From the NCBI RefSeq assembly GCF_004745825.1, contig NZ_SRLA01000003.1, positions 124,001 through 188,000 on the forward strand: DNA of 64,000 nt, in the 5' to 3' direction. Below the pieces are notes generated by a model that worked only from the letters and a program-made list of their open reading frames with translations, searched no databases and was not told the DNA's origin. Numbering within the stretch: position 1 is the stretch's first letter; each line of letters opens with the position of its first letter. Source of the DNA: Hymenobacter fodinae (GTDB taxonomy: Bacteria; Bacteroidota; Bacteroidia; Cytophagales; Hymenobacteraceae). The position numbers were made by a program, and so were the translations under genes. This document shows positions 18,043 through 26,225 of this stretch, one piece after another.

Positions 18043-18548
18043 TGGCAGTAATCCGAATATTGGCGTGGGTCACGGGGCTCGGGGGAACGGCTAAGCCGGA
18101 CAACGAACCGCTGCTTTTCCGCACTGACAGCGACGTAGATGTAGGAGTCTTCCTGTATGGCGCGGTGGGGTGCTGACTCGTTGAGCTGGCGCACGATGCG
18201 GCGTGCCAGTTTGCCCGGCTCCCAGCTTTCGACGTAGTACAACGTCCCGATGAGCTCGGCATTGTGCTGCTCCGGGTCGTGGTACAGCGAATCCCGCACG
18301 TTCATGCGCCGGTTATGCACGGCGGCACTGTACATCAGGTTGGGTTCAAACCGGGCTGCGGCAGCGTGTAGGTGTCGGGCACGCCGGTATTCGTTGAGGG
18401 CAGCCACATACTCGGTGTTCAGCTTCAGTAAGAACTGATGCTGCCACCAGCATGCAGCAGGCGGATTTATGGATAAAGATTGGGCACAAATTCGGGTGCT
18501 CCACATTGCCACAATGAATAAGCATGAGAGAAACCTTGCCCTGTTCAT
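18033..18548 (-). CDS. Secreted CAP/SCP-like domain protein
   Basis: A 171-residue protein with a signal peptide (MNRARFLSCLFIVAMWSTRICAQ). The mature part resembles a bacterial CAP (SCP/PR-1) domain: LNEYRRARHLHAAAARFEPNL, then SAAVHNRRM, SLYHD and NAELIG, which correspond to the family's helix and its spaced His/Glu positions. CAP proteins are secreted and of varied function. The assignment is by pattern, not by search. It overlaps the gene at 17437 and follows the MORN/OmpA-like gene by 54 bases, so the three are likely one operon. Confidence 0.6.
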   Translation of the reverse strand: MNRARFLSCLFIVAMWSTRICAQSLSINPPAACWWQHQFLLKLNTEYVAALNEYRRARHLHAAAARFEPNLMYSAAVHNRRMNVRDSLYHDPEQHNAELIGTLYYVESWEPGKLARRIVRQLNESAPHRAIQEDSYIYVAVSAEKQRFVVRLSRSPEPRDPRQYSDYCQCP

Positions 18549-18602
18549 GACCTGCCCGCAATGTTGTGGTTGGCAACCTGTTCTTACTGACCTGATTACT
18601 GC

Positions 18603-20015
18603 TTATTGAATGGGTCTCCTTTTTAAGTCTTGTGTGAAGAATACCTCTGGTTTGATATTCACCCGATAGGTTTTATTCAGCTCATCCACAAGCGCATTTA
18701 CTTGGCTTCGGAACGTTGCCGGCTCTTCTGAGGTCGTCAGCGTAATGGGCATTATCCCTGTAATGTTCGGCAACCAAAATTCAGTGGGAATGATGTATAC
18801 CATCCCGTTCTCGCTCGTGCTTCTACCAGTCGAAACGTTGTCCATGTCGTACCGCTTTTGTGCGTTGTTGAACGCCGACCGAATGGAATTCAACATCTCT
18901 TGTTTCAGGTCTTCGTTCGGCAGAATCCGGTTCGTAGGTGCAGGCATGTTGTACTGAGCCAGCGTTGTCTTGTCGTCTTCTCTCAGCAGACAAGCACACG
19001 AAGAGCCGACGTTTCCATCCATCTTCAACAGTACCGCTTCCTGATGGTCATCTACGTGGTTATAGTCGCGGTTGAATTCACCACCCAGCGGGTAGACATT
19101 AATTTCAAGAGCTTTATCGTCTAATTTTTGACGCAGATAAGCGCGGATTACCACTCCCCGGTTCGAACTCAGAACATACATCGCACGCCGGCTCTCCATC
19201 TCCTTGGAAGCTTTTCGTGTGAGTACACCCACGTCAATGTATTTGACGGGTTTATTTACCTGCTTCCGGGCATTAACATAGTAGACAATGGTGTCGAGCA
19301 TCTCCCTTCCAGCCCGATTCAGAATATAACTATCCTGATAAAAGCCGATGCCTCCGGTGTCGATGTCCCGGGTTGCGTACCGGATTCGTTCCGCATTGTC
19401 TTTTTCCCGCTGGGATTTAGCTAGTGCTTCGCTGTTCCTTTTCCGCTCCTCATCGGAAATGGGTGGTGTGGGTGGCGCTATTTGCACCGGAGTTATTTTG
19501 TCGGCTGCTGCCGATATCTCTGTTCCTACAAGCTTTCCGGTCGTAGTATCGTAACGGTCAGTTTTTAGCAGTTTACCACTGGCATTGTAGTATACTTTAT
19601 ATGCTAGCTTAGATTCGTGTAGATAGGCTGACCAAATACCTGTTTTTTTTTCATTGGTATAGGTGCCGATTAATTTATAATCAGGACGATTCGCGAAATA
19701 ATCAGGAGTCCGAAAATTTGAAAAATTATTGTTAACATATTCGATAGCAGCACCATGCAGAACCCCATGAGCGTAAGTTAAGCTTTGGATAACAAATCCT
19801 TTTTTATTGTACTGCAGATACTTGCCATGCCGCTGCCCATTGGCATCTTCTAGCCACCGCTCCTTCACCCCTATTCGGTTGCCCGCTTCGTCCACAAAAT
19901 AGGTCTTGGCGGGTGGCGACGCAGTTTGCGCATGCAGCAGTGAACTAGTAAGTAACAAGGGAGAGGCACAGGCAGCAACTAAGAGCCAACGGCGCAATGC
20001 CGAAATCGGAGTCAT
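18603..20015 (-). CDS. Secreted MORN-repeat protein with OmpA-like region
   Basis: A 470-residue protein with a signal peptide (about 1-30, ending LLHAQ). Residues about 55-165 contain YwqK/MORN-type repeats (NGQRHGKYLQYNKKG, YAHGVLHGAAIEYV, NEKKTGIWSAYLHE). A Lys/Glu-rich linker follows, then a segment (about 230-320) with LNRAGREMLDTIVYYVNA, YIDVGVLTRKASKEMESRRA and LSSNRGVVIRAYL that resembles the OmpA-like peptidoglycan-binding fold, though the key residues are only partly present. It probably sits in the periplasm or outer membrane. It is the first gene of a secreted trio (20015 to 17437). Confidence 0.65.
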   Translation of the reverse strand: MTPISALRRWLLVAACASPLLLTSSLLHAQTASPPAKTYFVDEAGNRIGVKERWLEDANGQRHGKYLQYNKKGFVIQSLTYAHGVLHGAAIEYVNNNFSNFRTPDYFANRPDYKLIGTYTNEKKTGIWSAYLHESKLAYKVYYNASGKLLKTDRYDTTTGKLVGTEISAAADKITPVQIAPPTPPISDEERKRNSEALAKSQREKDNAERIRYATRDIDTGGIGFYQDSYILNRAGREMLDTIVYYVNARKQVNKPVKYIDVGVLTRKASKEMESRRAMYVLSSNRGVVIRAYLRQKLDDKALEINVYPLGGEFNRDYNHVDDHQEAVLLKMDGNVGSSCACLLREDDKTTLAQYNMPAPTNRILPNEDLKQEMLNSIRSAFNNAQKRYDMDNVSTGRSTSENGMVYIIPTEFWLPNITGIMPITLTTSEEPATFRSQVNALVDELNKTYRVNIKPEVFFTQDLKRRPIQ

Positions 20016-20187
20016 GTATTAGATGGAATAAAGTGAATTTAGGTAGCACTAACACAGCCATAGCAGTCCACAGATGGGCTTAGGACTTCACCTGCTTAAT
20101 GTTTAGTGGTCAAATATAGGTGCTGGCGCCCAATTTGGATACCTCTAAGTATCCAACACAACCAACTAGCAGTCGGACCTTGCTTCG

Positions 20188-20436
20188 GTGAACAAACGGG
20201 CGAAGAACCGTAAAGGGATTGAAGCATTCGGCAGCCATTTGCGGCAACTCCGCGAGCAGCGTAACTTATCCCAACAAGCCATAGCTGATATAGCAGACAT
20301 CTCAAAGCTAACGGTGCAGCGCATCGAGTTGGCAAAGGTCGCCGTGACGGTAGACGTTCTGATTTCGCTGGCACATGGACTGCAGATACCCATGCGAGAA
20401 CTAATGAACTTCGAGCTACCGACTGAGGAGCGCTAA
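20188..20436 (+). CDS. XRE-family helix-turn-helix regulator
   Basis: An 82-residue protein that starts with GTG at 20188. It is almost entirely an HTH_3 domain: FGSHLRQLREQRNLSQQAIADIADISKLTVQRIE followed by LISLAHGLQIPMRELMNF. Such small regulators repress their own or neighbouring genes on mobile elements. It is divergent from the MORN/OmpA-like operon (172 bases between starts), so it may control that promoter region. A strong terminator at 20484 follows. Confidence 0.9.
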   Translation: MNKRAKNRKGIEAFGSHLRQLREQRNLSQQAIADIADISKLTVQRIELAKVAVTVDVLISLAHGLQIPMRELMNFELPTEER

Positions 20437-20483
20437 ACTTAAGTTCGTACCAGTATCTTCGCTTAACCTGATATTTTAAATCG

Positions 20484-20518
20484 AAAAGCCCCGGTAAGTC
20501 AGACCTGCCGGGGCTTTT
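20484..20518. terminator. Bidirectional intrinsic terminator
   Basis: Stem AAAAGCCCCGG / CCGGGGCTTTT around a 13-base loop, with T-tract on the plus side and A-tract on the other. It separates the convergent XRE gene and the gene at 20536. Confidence 0.85.
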
Positions 20519-20535
20519 TGATTCGAGTAGATTCT

Positions 20536-21438
20536 TTACGCCGCGCTGTCTAAATCCGAGAAGAGCAAATCACCCTCTGCGCTGAATATGTATACGAACC
20601 TGCCTACTTTATAAGCATTCGTATCGCCCAACTCTCGTTCGGTCACACGCTCGTACCTGCCGTGGTTGATAACCAAAAACTCATCCAGCATAATCGGTTG
20701 CTCATAGTGACAGACAAGCATCATGTGAAAATTATACGACCCATCTGTGTTTTCATGCAGAGGTAGGTACTCGTTCTGCATCGCATCGGGTATATCAGCT
20801 AGCGCATCGGCTTGCCGGTTTATCTCCGCCATAACCTGCTTGTTGTCGCTGCCCCAATAGCGTCTCGCCTCAGCTTCGAACGCATCGATGATGTCGGAAT
20901 TTATCTGCTTGAAATGCTTTGCCCACTTGCCCAAGCCGTCAGAGGCTTGAAAGTCGGTTAACACGCCGTCTACGAAATACAGGTACAGCCCAAGCCGCTC
21001 CGAGTAAAACACGCCGTCCCTTTCGACTCCTTTCATCCCTAAGACCCGCGCCAAGAAGGAAGACGACAACGATTTGTTTTTTATTCCATCATTTAAGCTC
21101 GAACTCACACTGTAGCTGTTAATCAAGTCTCGCTCTGTGAGGTGCCTCGTAAAGTGGGTGAGGCTATTCTTATTGATGGTGGTCACGGTTTTCTTTGTAC
21201 CGACCATAATGATGTTCCTTGAGAACAACTCGAAGATTATCCCGCGAATTTCCGAATCGGGGTCATTGTCGCCAAAGTAATAATGAATCTGGTCTGGGTG
21301 GTAGCCCATGTGCTTGCCCAAGTCGTTTATTGAAGCGTTCGGAGGCGCGTCTGTCAATTCTTTGAACTGCGCACCGTCCGGCACGAACATGCCAGAGGAC
21401 TCTCGTGATTCTGGTCTCAAGAAACTAGAAATACCCAT
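20536..21438 (-). CDS. Protein of unknown function
   Basis: A 300-residue soluble protein. No signal peptide, membrane segment or known motif was recognised. Visible features are an N-terminal HPDQIHYYFGDNDPDSEIRG region, a central segment LFSRNIIMVGTKKTVTTINK, a helical middle (AFEAEARRYWGSD...) and an acidic C-terminus. It stands alone on the minus strand. Downstream of its start lies a 520-base region without genes. Codon use is balanced and long, without internal breaks, so I consider it a real gene. Confidence 0.65.
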   Translation of the reverse strand: MGISSFLRPESRESSGMFVPDGAQFKELTDAPPNASINDLGKHMGYHPDQIHYYFGDNDPDSEIRGIIFELFSRNIIMVGTKKTVTTINKNSLTHFTRHLTERDLINSYSVSSSLNDGIKNKSLSSSFLARVLGMKGVERDGVFYSERLGLYLYFVDGVLTDFQASDGLGKWAKHFKQINSDIIDAFEAEARRYWGSDNKQVMAEINRQADALADIPDAMQNEYLPLHENTDGSYNFHMMLVCHYEQPIMLDEFLVINHGRYERVTERELGDTNAYKVGRFVYIFSAEGDLLFSDLDSAA

Positions 21439-21961
21439 GATATAGAAGCTTTTGAGCTAGCAATATAAGTAATCGGGAAACTCATCAGCATGATTATACT
21501 AACTTTTTTAGCCGTTCATTACTATTAAATTTGGCTCAAAGTACTGCGCTCAGGTAAGGGCTGTATTTAATCAACCCAACTGGACAGAAGGATGCTAGAA
21601 AATGCGAGGAGATAAGAGGAGAGTGTGACTAAAGAAGAATACATCGACTGCAAAATGTGAGGTCATAAGAGAAGGGAGTTATACTACAACAGATACCTAT
21701 TACCAATAATGCATAGTGCCCTCGGCTATAGCTTCCCTTCTAGCCCATACCTGAAGCGAGCCGCCCCCGCCCCGCAGCCCCAGCGGAGGGCGGATTAGGG
21801 AGGCGTGGCGTGTAGCACGAGGGGGCTGTCGCCCTAGATAAATTATTTATTTCCAATTGTCCCATCAGAAATAAACAAACCGATAAATACTTCTATAAAG
21901 CCAGTCCAAACGTCACATCACGTCCCGTGACTTGGATATATATTCTAAATGAAGCTTACCA
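21439..21961. other. Gene-free region with a G+C-rich, self-complementary segment
   Basis: AT-rich on both sides but with a sharp G+C-rich block at about 21750-21838. Inside it CCGCCC (21761-21766) can pair with GGGCGG (21788-21793) and AGCCCC (21776-21781) with GGGGCT (21832-21837), which would overlap in space as alternative or pseudoknotted helices. No open frame explains it. It precedes the small HTH gene and the polymerase-like gene, so a replication or transfer origin, a leader RNA or a small RNA are all possible; nothing decides between them. Confidence 0.45.
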
Positions 21962-22147
21962 ATGAACACCATTAAAATCAATGACGTCGAGTACGTCTCG
22001 ACCCGTGATATAGAGCGTGCCTACGGGCTCAGCCGCAATAAGTGCTGGAAGATTCTGCAGAGCCTAGACGAGTTAGAGTTCATCACCATCGTTCGCCTGC
22101 GCTACTACCCGGTCACTCTCATTGAAGCGAAGTTCAGCTCGTTGTAA
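21962..22147 (+). CDS. Small HTH-like protein
   Basis: A 61-residue protein: MNTIKINDVEYVSTRDIERAYGLSRNKCWKIL.... The stretch STRDIERAYGLSRNKCWKIL has the helix-turn-helix pattern of small DNA-binding proteins (MerR/excisionase-like). It lies 59 bases upstream of the polymerase-like gene on the same strand, so it may regulate or assist it. The short length lowers certainty. Confidence 0.55.
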   Translation: MNTIKINDVEYVSTRDIERAYGLSRNKCWKILQSLDELEFITIVRLRYYPVTLIEAKFSSL

Positions 22148-22157
22148 AAAATTAAAA

Positions 22158-22189
22158 ATCCCGGTGCCTGCTCGAACAAGCGCCGGGAT
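22158..22189. other. Hairpin between the small HTH gene and the polymerase-like gene
   Basis: Stem ATCCCGGTGC / GCGCCGGGAT (10 pairs, one G-T wobble) around a 12-base loop. On the plus strand it is followed by A-rich, not T-rich, sequence, so it is not a classic plus-strand terminator; on the minus strand it is followed by a T-tract. It could act as an mRNA processing or stability element. Confidence 0.4.
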
Positions 22190-22206
22190 AAAAATAAATC
22201 TGAGCC

Positions 22207-23523
22207 ATGCCCGCCCAATTAGGTATACCAAAAGAGGGAAAAGTTGTCTACTCGACTGAAAAAAAGTCACTTTTTATTCCCGAAAACATTGATTTAACAA
22301 CCATGCTCGGCAAAAAAGAGCTGAAGCAAATCGACAAGTACTACTTCTTCCCCCACCAACTCTACTTACGCCGCGTCACCGATTCGCGGGTGAGCAAAGC
22401 AACTCGAATTCCAGTTAATTATAGCCTTTTGGAAGAATTTTTAACTACCCGTCACACCAGCAAAATCATCAAGTTCTGGCTCGACGCAGGGGTGATAGAA
22501 ACTCTGACCGAAACCAAGGAAGTCACGGGTGGAGACTTTTTTGAGCCAGTGCAAACCGTTACTCGGATTAAGCGGTCGTATGCGGCGGGTTCACGTTCCA
22601 TGCGCTACAGATTCACTAAAGCGTACCGGGATGTAAAAACCAAAAAGGTCGCCATCGTGGACCATAAATTCGCGAAGAAAATGGAGCGCAAGCGCAAGGA
22701 GTCGAACGCCAAGCTCGACTTGACCTACCCCGCGCACCGCCATCTGCACTTCTGCTTGCATGAAATCAAAATCGACGCGAAGGCAGCCTATGCCACGGCT
22801 CACAAGGAGAACAAGCGCAAAAAATCGAACGAGTGCTACAACAAGTGGGTCGCCAGCATCCACGCCATTGAGCAACAAGAGTTTTTCATCAGCCGTGATA
22901 AGACCGGCAAACGTATCCACCAGAACTGGGCGAACCTAGCTACGAAGGTCAAGAAGCACGTCTACCTGCCAACCGGCGAGGAGTTGGTTAACGCCGACAT
23001 TCGCTGTTCCCAACCACTTATGCTGGCTATCCTGCTTCGGCAGCATTATAATACCGCGTCCATGCCCGTCAACATAGCGGACTATATTAAGGAGTGTGAG
23101 CAAGGTACGCTTTACGAAACCTTAGCCAACGAGGCGGGCGTCGCCATCACCGACCGCAAGAAGTTTAAGCGCGGGTTTTTCAAACGGGTTTTGTACGGAC
23201 GCAACGAAAAAGCCATGCTTACGCAAGAATGGCAGGTGTTCGACCGTCTTTTCAAGGACGTAGCAGCCTACGTGGTCCGGGCAAAGGCAAAAAGCCATAA
23301 GGCGCTGAGCCACGCTTTGCAGCGCATGGAGTCGGAAATCATTATCGACAAGGTTATCGCCGGCATCGCGGCGGACTACCACCCTGAGCACTACTTTGCC
23401 TTAACTATTCACGACTCTATTACGGTTACACGCTCGAACGAAACTAATATTCAAAAGCGTATGCTGGACGCCTTCACCAAGTACGGTGTGCATCCAACAA
23501 TTTCCATTGAAAACTTCCAATGA
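22207..23523 (+). CDS. Putative polymerase-like protein with family-A palm motifs
   Basis: A 438-residue protein. The N-terminal half (about 1-220) is basic. In the C-terminal half three segments in order recall the palm of single-subunit (family A DNA / T7-like RNA) polymerases: ELVNADIRCSQPLMLAILL (motif A-like, an Asp followed by SQ), TLYETLANEAGV...RKKFKRGFFKRVLYGRNE (motif B-like, Arg/Lys then YG), and ALTIHDSITVTR (motif C-like HDS) near residue 400. A segment GKRIHQNWANLATKVKKHVYL precedes motif A. There is no exonuclease domain. The role could be replication or repair of the island's own DNA. The assignment rests on motif order alone and is not backed by alignment; a replication initiator of another fold is the main alternative. 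Confidence 0.55.
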   Translation: MPAQLGIPKEGKVVYSTEKKSLFIPENIDLTTMLGKKELKQIDKYYFFPHQLYLRRVTDSRVSKATRIPVNYSLLEEFLTTRHTSKIIKFWLDAGVIETLTETKEVTGGDFFEPVQTVTRIKRSYAAGSRSMRYRFTKAYRDVKTKKVAIVDHKFAKKMERKRKESNAKLDLTYPAHRHLHFCLHEIKIDAKAAYATAHKENKRKKSNECYNKWVASIHAIEQQEFFISRDKTGKRIHQNWANLATKVKKHVYLPTGEELVNADIRCSQPLMLAILLRQHYNTASMPVNIADYIKECEQGTLYETLANEAGVAITDRKKFKRGFFKRVLYGRNEKAMLTQEWQVFDRLFKDVAAYVVRAKAKSHKALSHALQRMESEIIIDKVIAGIAADYHPEHYFALTIHDSITVTRSNETNIQKRMLDAFTKYGVHPTISIENFQ

Positions 23524-23710
23524 ATTAGAACTACATCAGACTCTATCAACTGAGCGGAGTTATATTTCTACATATAGCGAGCTATTCAACAAAATATATT
23601 TTAATTAATTTATTAAAAAACAATTCTAAAAACGCGGCTATAACCAGCAAAATTCAGCAGGTTGTTGCCGCGACCTTTTCCAAATACTTCTCTTTTTAAA
23701 GAGAATAGCC

Positions 23711-23753
23711 AACCCTGATTCATCGAGCGGCAACTCGGTGGGTCGGGGTTTTT
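23711..23753 (+). terminator. Putative terminator after the polymerase-like gene
   Basis: AACCCTGA pairs with TCGGGGTT (one wobble), with an inner CGAG/CTCG helix, followed by TTTTT-like sequence. It lies 190 bases past the stop of the gene at 22207. Confidence 0.6.
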
Positions 23754-23851
23754 CTATTCATCAAGGAGTGGTCGCTTGCAAAATAAAATGTAGCGACCCC
23801 GCATCGCGAGGTCATAATCGACTTCTAAACTTAAAAGACAACAACACAGAC

Positions 23852-24280
23852 ATGGCAAAGAGAAAGACTTACCTGAACACGAAGGCGGCTCACCGATTTT
23901 TAGCTGAACTAGAACAGCTCAAACTTCAAGGCATGATGTGTCATCCATCCGGTTACAAATCTTTTGAATGCGCTATCCAAGACGACGACGACGTATTCAT
24001 TGCTTACCACTATGGAGGTGCTCGGGAGGATGGAGTTAAAAGTTACCGTTTCATAGTAATTGGCAATCGTGACGGCACGACGGTGCACGATTACATCATC
24101 GTACGTGGGCATGTGCTCGGAGAGAAAATAGAGAAATTGTTGGGATTCAAAGCCGGGCGTAGCCGCTTCAGGGAAGAAGAGGAACCAAGCCGCGCAGTTT
24201 CCGTTGCCGAGTTGCTGAGCGTCCTCCCTACTCACGCCAACGTTTTGCGATATAAGCTTAATTTGCTCATTGCCGACTAG
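23852..24280 (+). CDS. Protein of unknown function
   Basis: The ATG at 23852 (MAKRKTYLNTKAAHRF) is preferred over 23738, because the earlier start would begin inside the terminator region. The product has 142 residues. The centre (VFIAYHYGGAREDGVKSYRFIVIGNRDG) looks like a small beta-sheet domain; an acidic EEEE stretch and a helical C-terminus follow. No family was recognised. It is convergent with the gene at 24344 across a long hairpin. Confidence 0.6.
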   Translation: MAKRKTYLNTKAAHRFLAELEQLKLQGMMCHPSGYKSFECAIQDDDDVFIAYHYGGAREDGVKSYRFIVIGNRDGTTVHDYIIVRGHVLGEKIEKLLGFKAGRSRFREEEEPSRAVSVAELLSVLPTHANVLRYKLNLLIAD

Positions 24281-24284
24281 CAAG

Positions 24285-24314
24285 AAGCCCTAGCATCAGT
24301 TGATGCTGGGGCTT
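24285..24314. terminator. Long hairpin between convergent genes
   Basis: AAGCCCTAGCATCA pairs with TGATGCTGGGGCTT (14-15 pairs, one wobble) around a 2-base loop. No good T-tract follows on either strand, but the position between two gene ends fits termination. Confidence 0.6.
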
Positions 24315-24343
24315 GCGCTGTGTAGGTGTTACTTGTGACTAGG

Positions 24344-25201
24344 CTAGAATAATTCTAGCTGTCCAGCAGACTTTGGTTTACCCGATATCTTGACCAATTC
24401 ATCTTTCTTGGGGCAGAAGACACCGATTATGGAGAATGGGTTGGGATAATTTTTCACGTGCTCGGTGAGACGCGTACCGAGAAAGAAATACAAGTCCTTC
24501 TGCGTAGTGAACTCGTCCATGTATTTGGCTCTTACCTTCTCGCAGGCGAGGCGTTCGTCATTGTCAGAACTGCGTAAACAATTCCAGTACAGGGCACCAA
24601 TCTCCCAGTCTTCAATCATCAGGGTGCTCTGTCTGCCCGCCTCGTCTTCGAAGGTGTAGTGAAATGTGTACGGTAGCTTTTTTACGACCTGAACCGAGTC
24701 GCCTTTTGGCTCAAATAGGCTTTGTTGCTTGAGCGCCTGCAGTTTTTCGGCATCCCACTGCCGCTCACATGGGCGACACTCGAATTTCACGATGCGGGCG
24801 GGTTTAAATACGGCGAGTGAAGTTGGGGCGGGGCGCTGCTTCGAATGCCTCGAATCCTCGATGAGCTGGGTGAGGTTCGTGTACACATTGCGGAGTACGG
24901 TTTCCTTGCGCTCAGCCCAGTTATTTTGGGTTCCTACCGAGGACAGGATGGTCGGGACCTCATCAATTGTGCGGGGGCGGTAGCTCTCCTTCCGGATGTC
25001 GCCCTCGTTCTTGAGCAAGTCTATTTCAATCCAGTCGTATTTCTTGTACTGGTTGATGTAGTCCATGCTCCTGAACTTGATGGGAAAGATGCGAATCCAC
25101 GTCCCATCGGGCAGAAAGCCGGCTGTACATACCAGTTCGTCGTATTTCTTAGATAGTGCGGGATAGGTCTTAACGGCGATAAGGACTTTAGTTTTCGGCA
25201 T
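24344..25201 (-). CDS. Conserved partner protein of the DUF488 gene, function unknown
   Basis: A 285-residue soluble protein beginning MPKTKVLIAVKTYPALSKKYDE with WIRIFPIKFRSM shortly after. The middle carries a Cys pair (FECRPCERQW), and the C-terminal region has LYFFLGTRLTEHVKNYPNPFSIIGVF. I recall this type of protein as a neighbour of DUF488 genes, but I do not know its fold or activity. It is the last gene of the minus-strand set that begins with the GHKL ATPase, 14 bases after the DUF488 gene, so it is probably co-expressed with it. Confidence 0.7.
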   Translation of the reverse strand: MPKTKVLIAVKTYPALSKKYDELVCTAGFLPDGTWIRIFPIKFRSMDYINQYKKYDWIEIDLLKNEGDIRKESYRPRTIDEVPTILSSVGTQNNWAERKETVLRNVYTNLTQLIEDSRHSKQRPAPTSLAVFKPARIVKFECRPCERQWDAEKLQALKQQSLFEPKGDSVQVVKKLPYTFHYTFEDEAGRQSTLMIEDWEIGALYWNCLRSSDNDERLACEKVRAKYMDEFTTQKDLYFFLGTRLTEHVKNYPNPFSIIGVFCPKKDELVKISGKPKSAGQLELF

Positions 25202-25215
25202 AATGGGGTGCTAGC

Positions 25216-26103
25216 TCATAAGTGTTTCAAAGGCACATCAAAATTGGGGCGGTTAACCAATGCGTGGGCAACACGTCCCCGGTGACACTGGCAATGCGAT
25301 GCTTCAAAGCAAGTTAAGGTAACACGTCCGTAATCAGCTAGTAACTTCTCAATTTTATCCAGCCCCGCGCCCTGATGTACCAAGTGGTTGGCTTCGTAGT
25401 CGGCAAATAATTCATCGTAATCGCGCTGGGTGTGCAGGCTCTGCCGCTTGCTGCTTTCAATGCCTAGCTCGGGGAGGTGCACATACACGATATCCAGCGC
25501 GTCACACACTTTCTGTAGGGTACCTTTCGAGAAGCCTACCTTCTGGCTCAATGGGTTGCGCCGCACATCGCACAGCACTTTCACATCGTTTATAATCAGC
25601 TTGTTGAAGTACTGTTCCAATGACAAGCCCTCGTAGCCCATTGTGAACAAAGTCTGAGCTTCTTTTCGAGGCACCTGCTGCTGCACCTGCTGATACTGCG
25701 CCGTGGTCAGCACCCGGTCGGCAATACGGCTCTTGATGGCGTAATATGGGTAGTTGACGTACGTCTCCTTTATCAGTTCATCCGAGGAGAAGCCACCGTA
25801 TGTCCTGAACACGTGGAGCACGGCTGACTTATCCTCGGGTTTGAGCTGGCTGGTAAAGCCATGCTGGTTGACCAACTCGTATTGCGTCTCGGACTCGCAG
25901 ATGTACCCGTATTTGTGCAGGGCGCTGATGTCCCACGCGATTTGGTAGGAGTAACAGCCATAGTGGTAAGGCAAGAAATCGAAGGAGCGCGCCCGCTGAT
26001 GGCGGGATACGAGAAAGAGTATTTTCTGCAACGACAGTTTCGACAACTGCCCCCCAAAGCATTCAAGGACTGCCAACAATACCTTTCTTCTATAGAACAT
26101 CAT
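25216..26103 (-). CDS. DUF488 protein with an extra N-terminal domain
   Basis: A 295-residue protein. Residues about 1-130 resemble the Panacea/SocA-like (DUF4065-type) helical domain, with KLSLQKILFLV, FDFLPYHYGCYSYQIAWDISAL and a Tyr/Gly-rich turn. Residues about 150-295 are DUF488: TMGYEGLSLEQYFNKL, VLCDVRRNPLSQKVGFSK, VYVHLPELGI and the conserved Cys/His set CFEASHCQCHRGRVA. DUF488 proteins occur often near defence genes, but their activity is not firmly established. Two 17-bp repeats and a TATATTTG box lie in the 120 bases upstream. Spacing to the downstream partner gene is 14 bases. Confidence 0.8.
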   Translation of the reverse strand: MMFYRRKVLLAVLECFGGQLSKLSLQKILFLVSRHQRARSFDFLPYHYGCYSYQIAWDISALHKYGYICESETQYELVNQHGFTSQLKPEDKSAVLHVFRTYGGFSSDELIKETYVNYPYYAIKSRIADRVLTTAQYQQVQQQVPRKEAQTLFTMGYEGLSLEQYFNKLIINDVKVLCDVRRNPLSQKVGFSKGTLQKVCDALDIVYVHLPELGIESSKRQSLHTQRDYDELFADYEANHLVHQGAGLDKIEKLLADYGRVTLTCFEASHCQCHRGRVAHALVNRPNFDVPLKHL

Positions 26104-26133
26104 GGCGCAAATGTACGGCTAAAATACATACTA

Positions 26134-26201
26134 AAATTTTTAGTAAAAAAAGTCATACCGCCACGCTCAACCAAATATATTAGCAAATTTTTAGTAAAAA
26201 A
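26134..26201 (-). promoter_or_regulatory. 17-bp direct repeats and a -7 box upstream of the DUF488 gene
   Basis: AAATTTTTAGTAAAAAA occurs at 26134-26150 and again at 26185-26201, start-to-start distance 51 bases. Between them, on the minus strand, TATATTTG (26172-26179) matches the Bacteroidota -7 box TAnnTTTG and would give a leader of about 60 bases to the DUF488 gene. The repeats bracket this box, as operators of a repressor would. Confidence 0.5.
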
Positions 26202-26225
26202 GCATAGCGGTGACCGGTGATACGG

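Noticed and set aside
21439..21961. CRISPR array or tRNA in the gene-free part of the island
   Set aside because: No regular repeat-spacer pattern and no cloverleaf-like sequence could be found here or elsewhere in the window.
22158..22189. Hairpin as a plus-strand terminator
   Set aside because: Followed by A-rich, not T-rich, DNA on the coding strand; kept only as a hairpin of unknown role.
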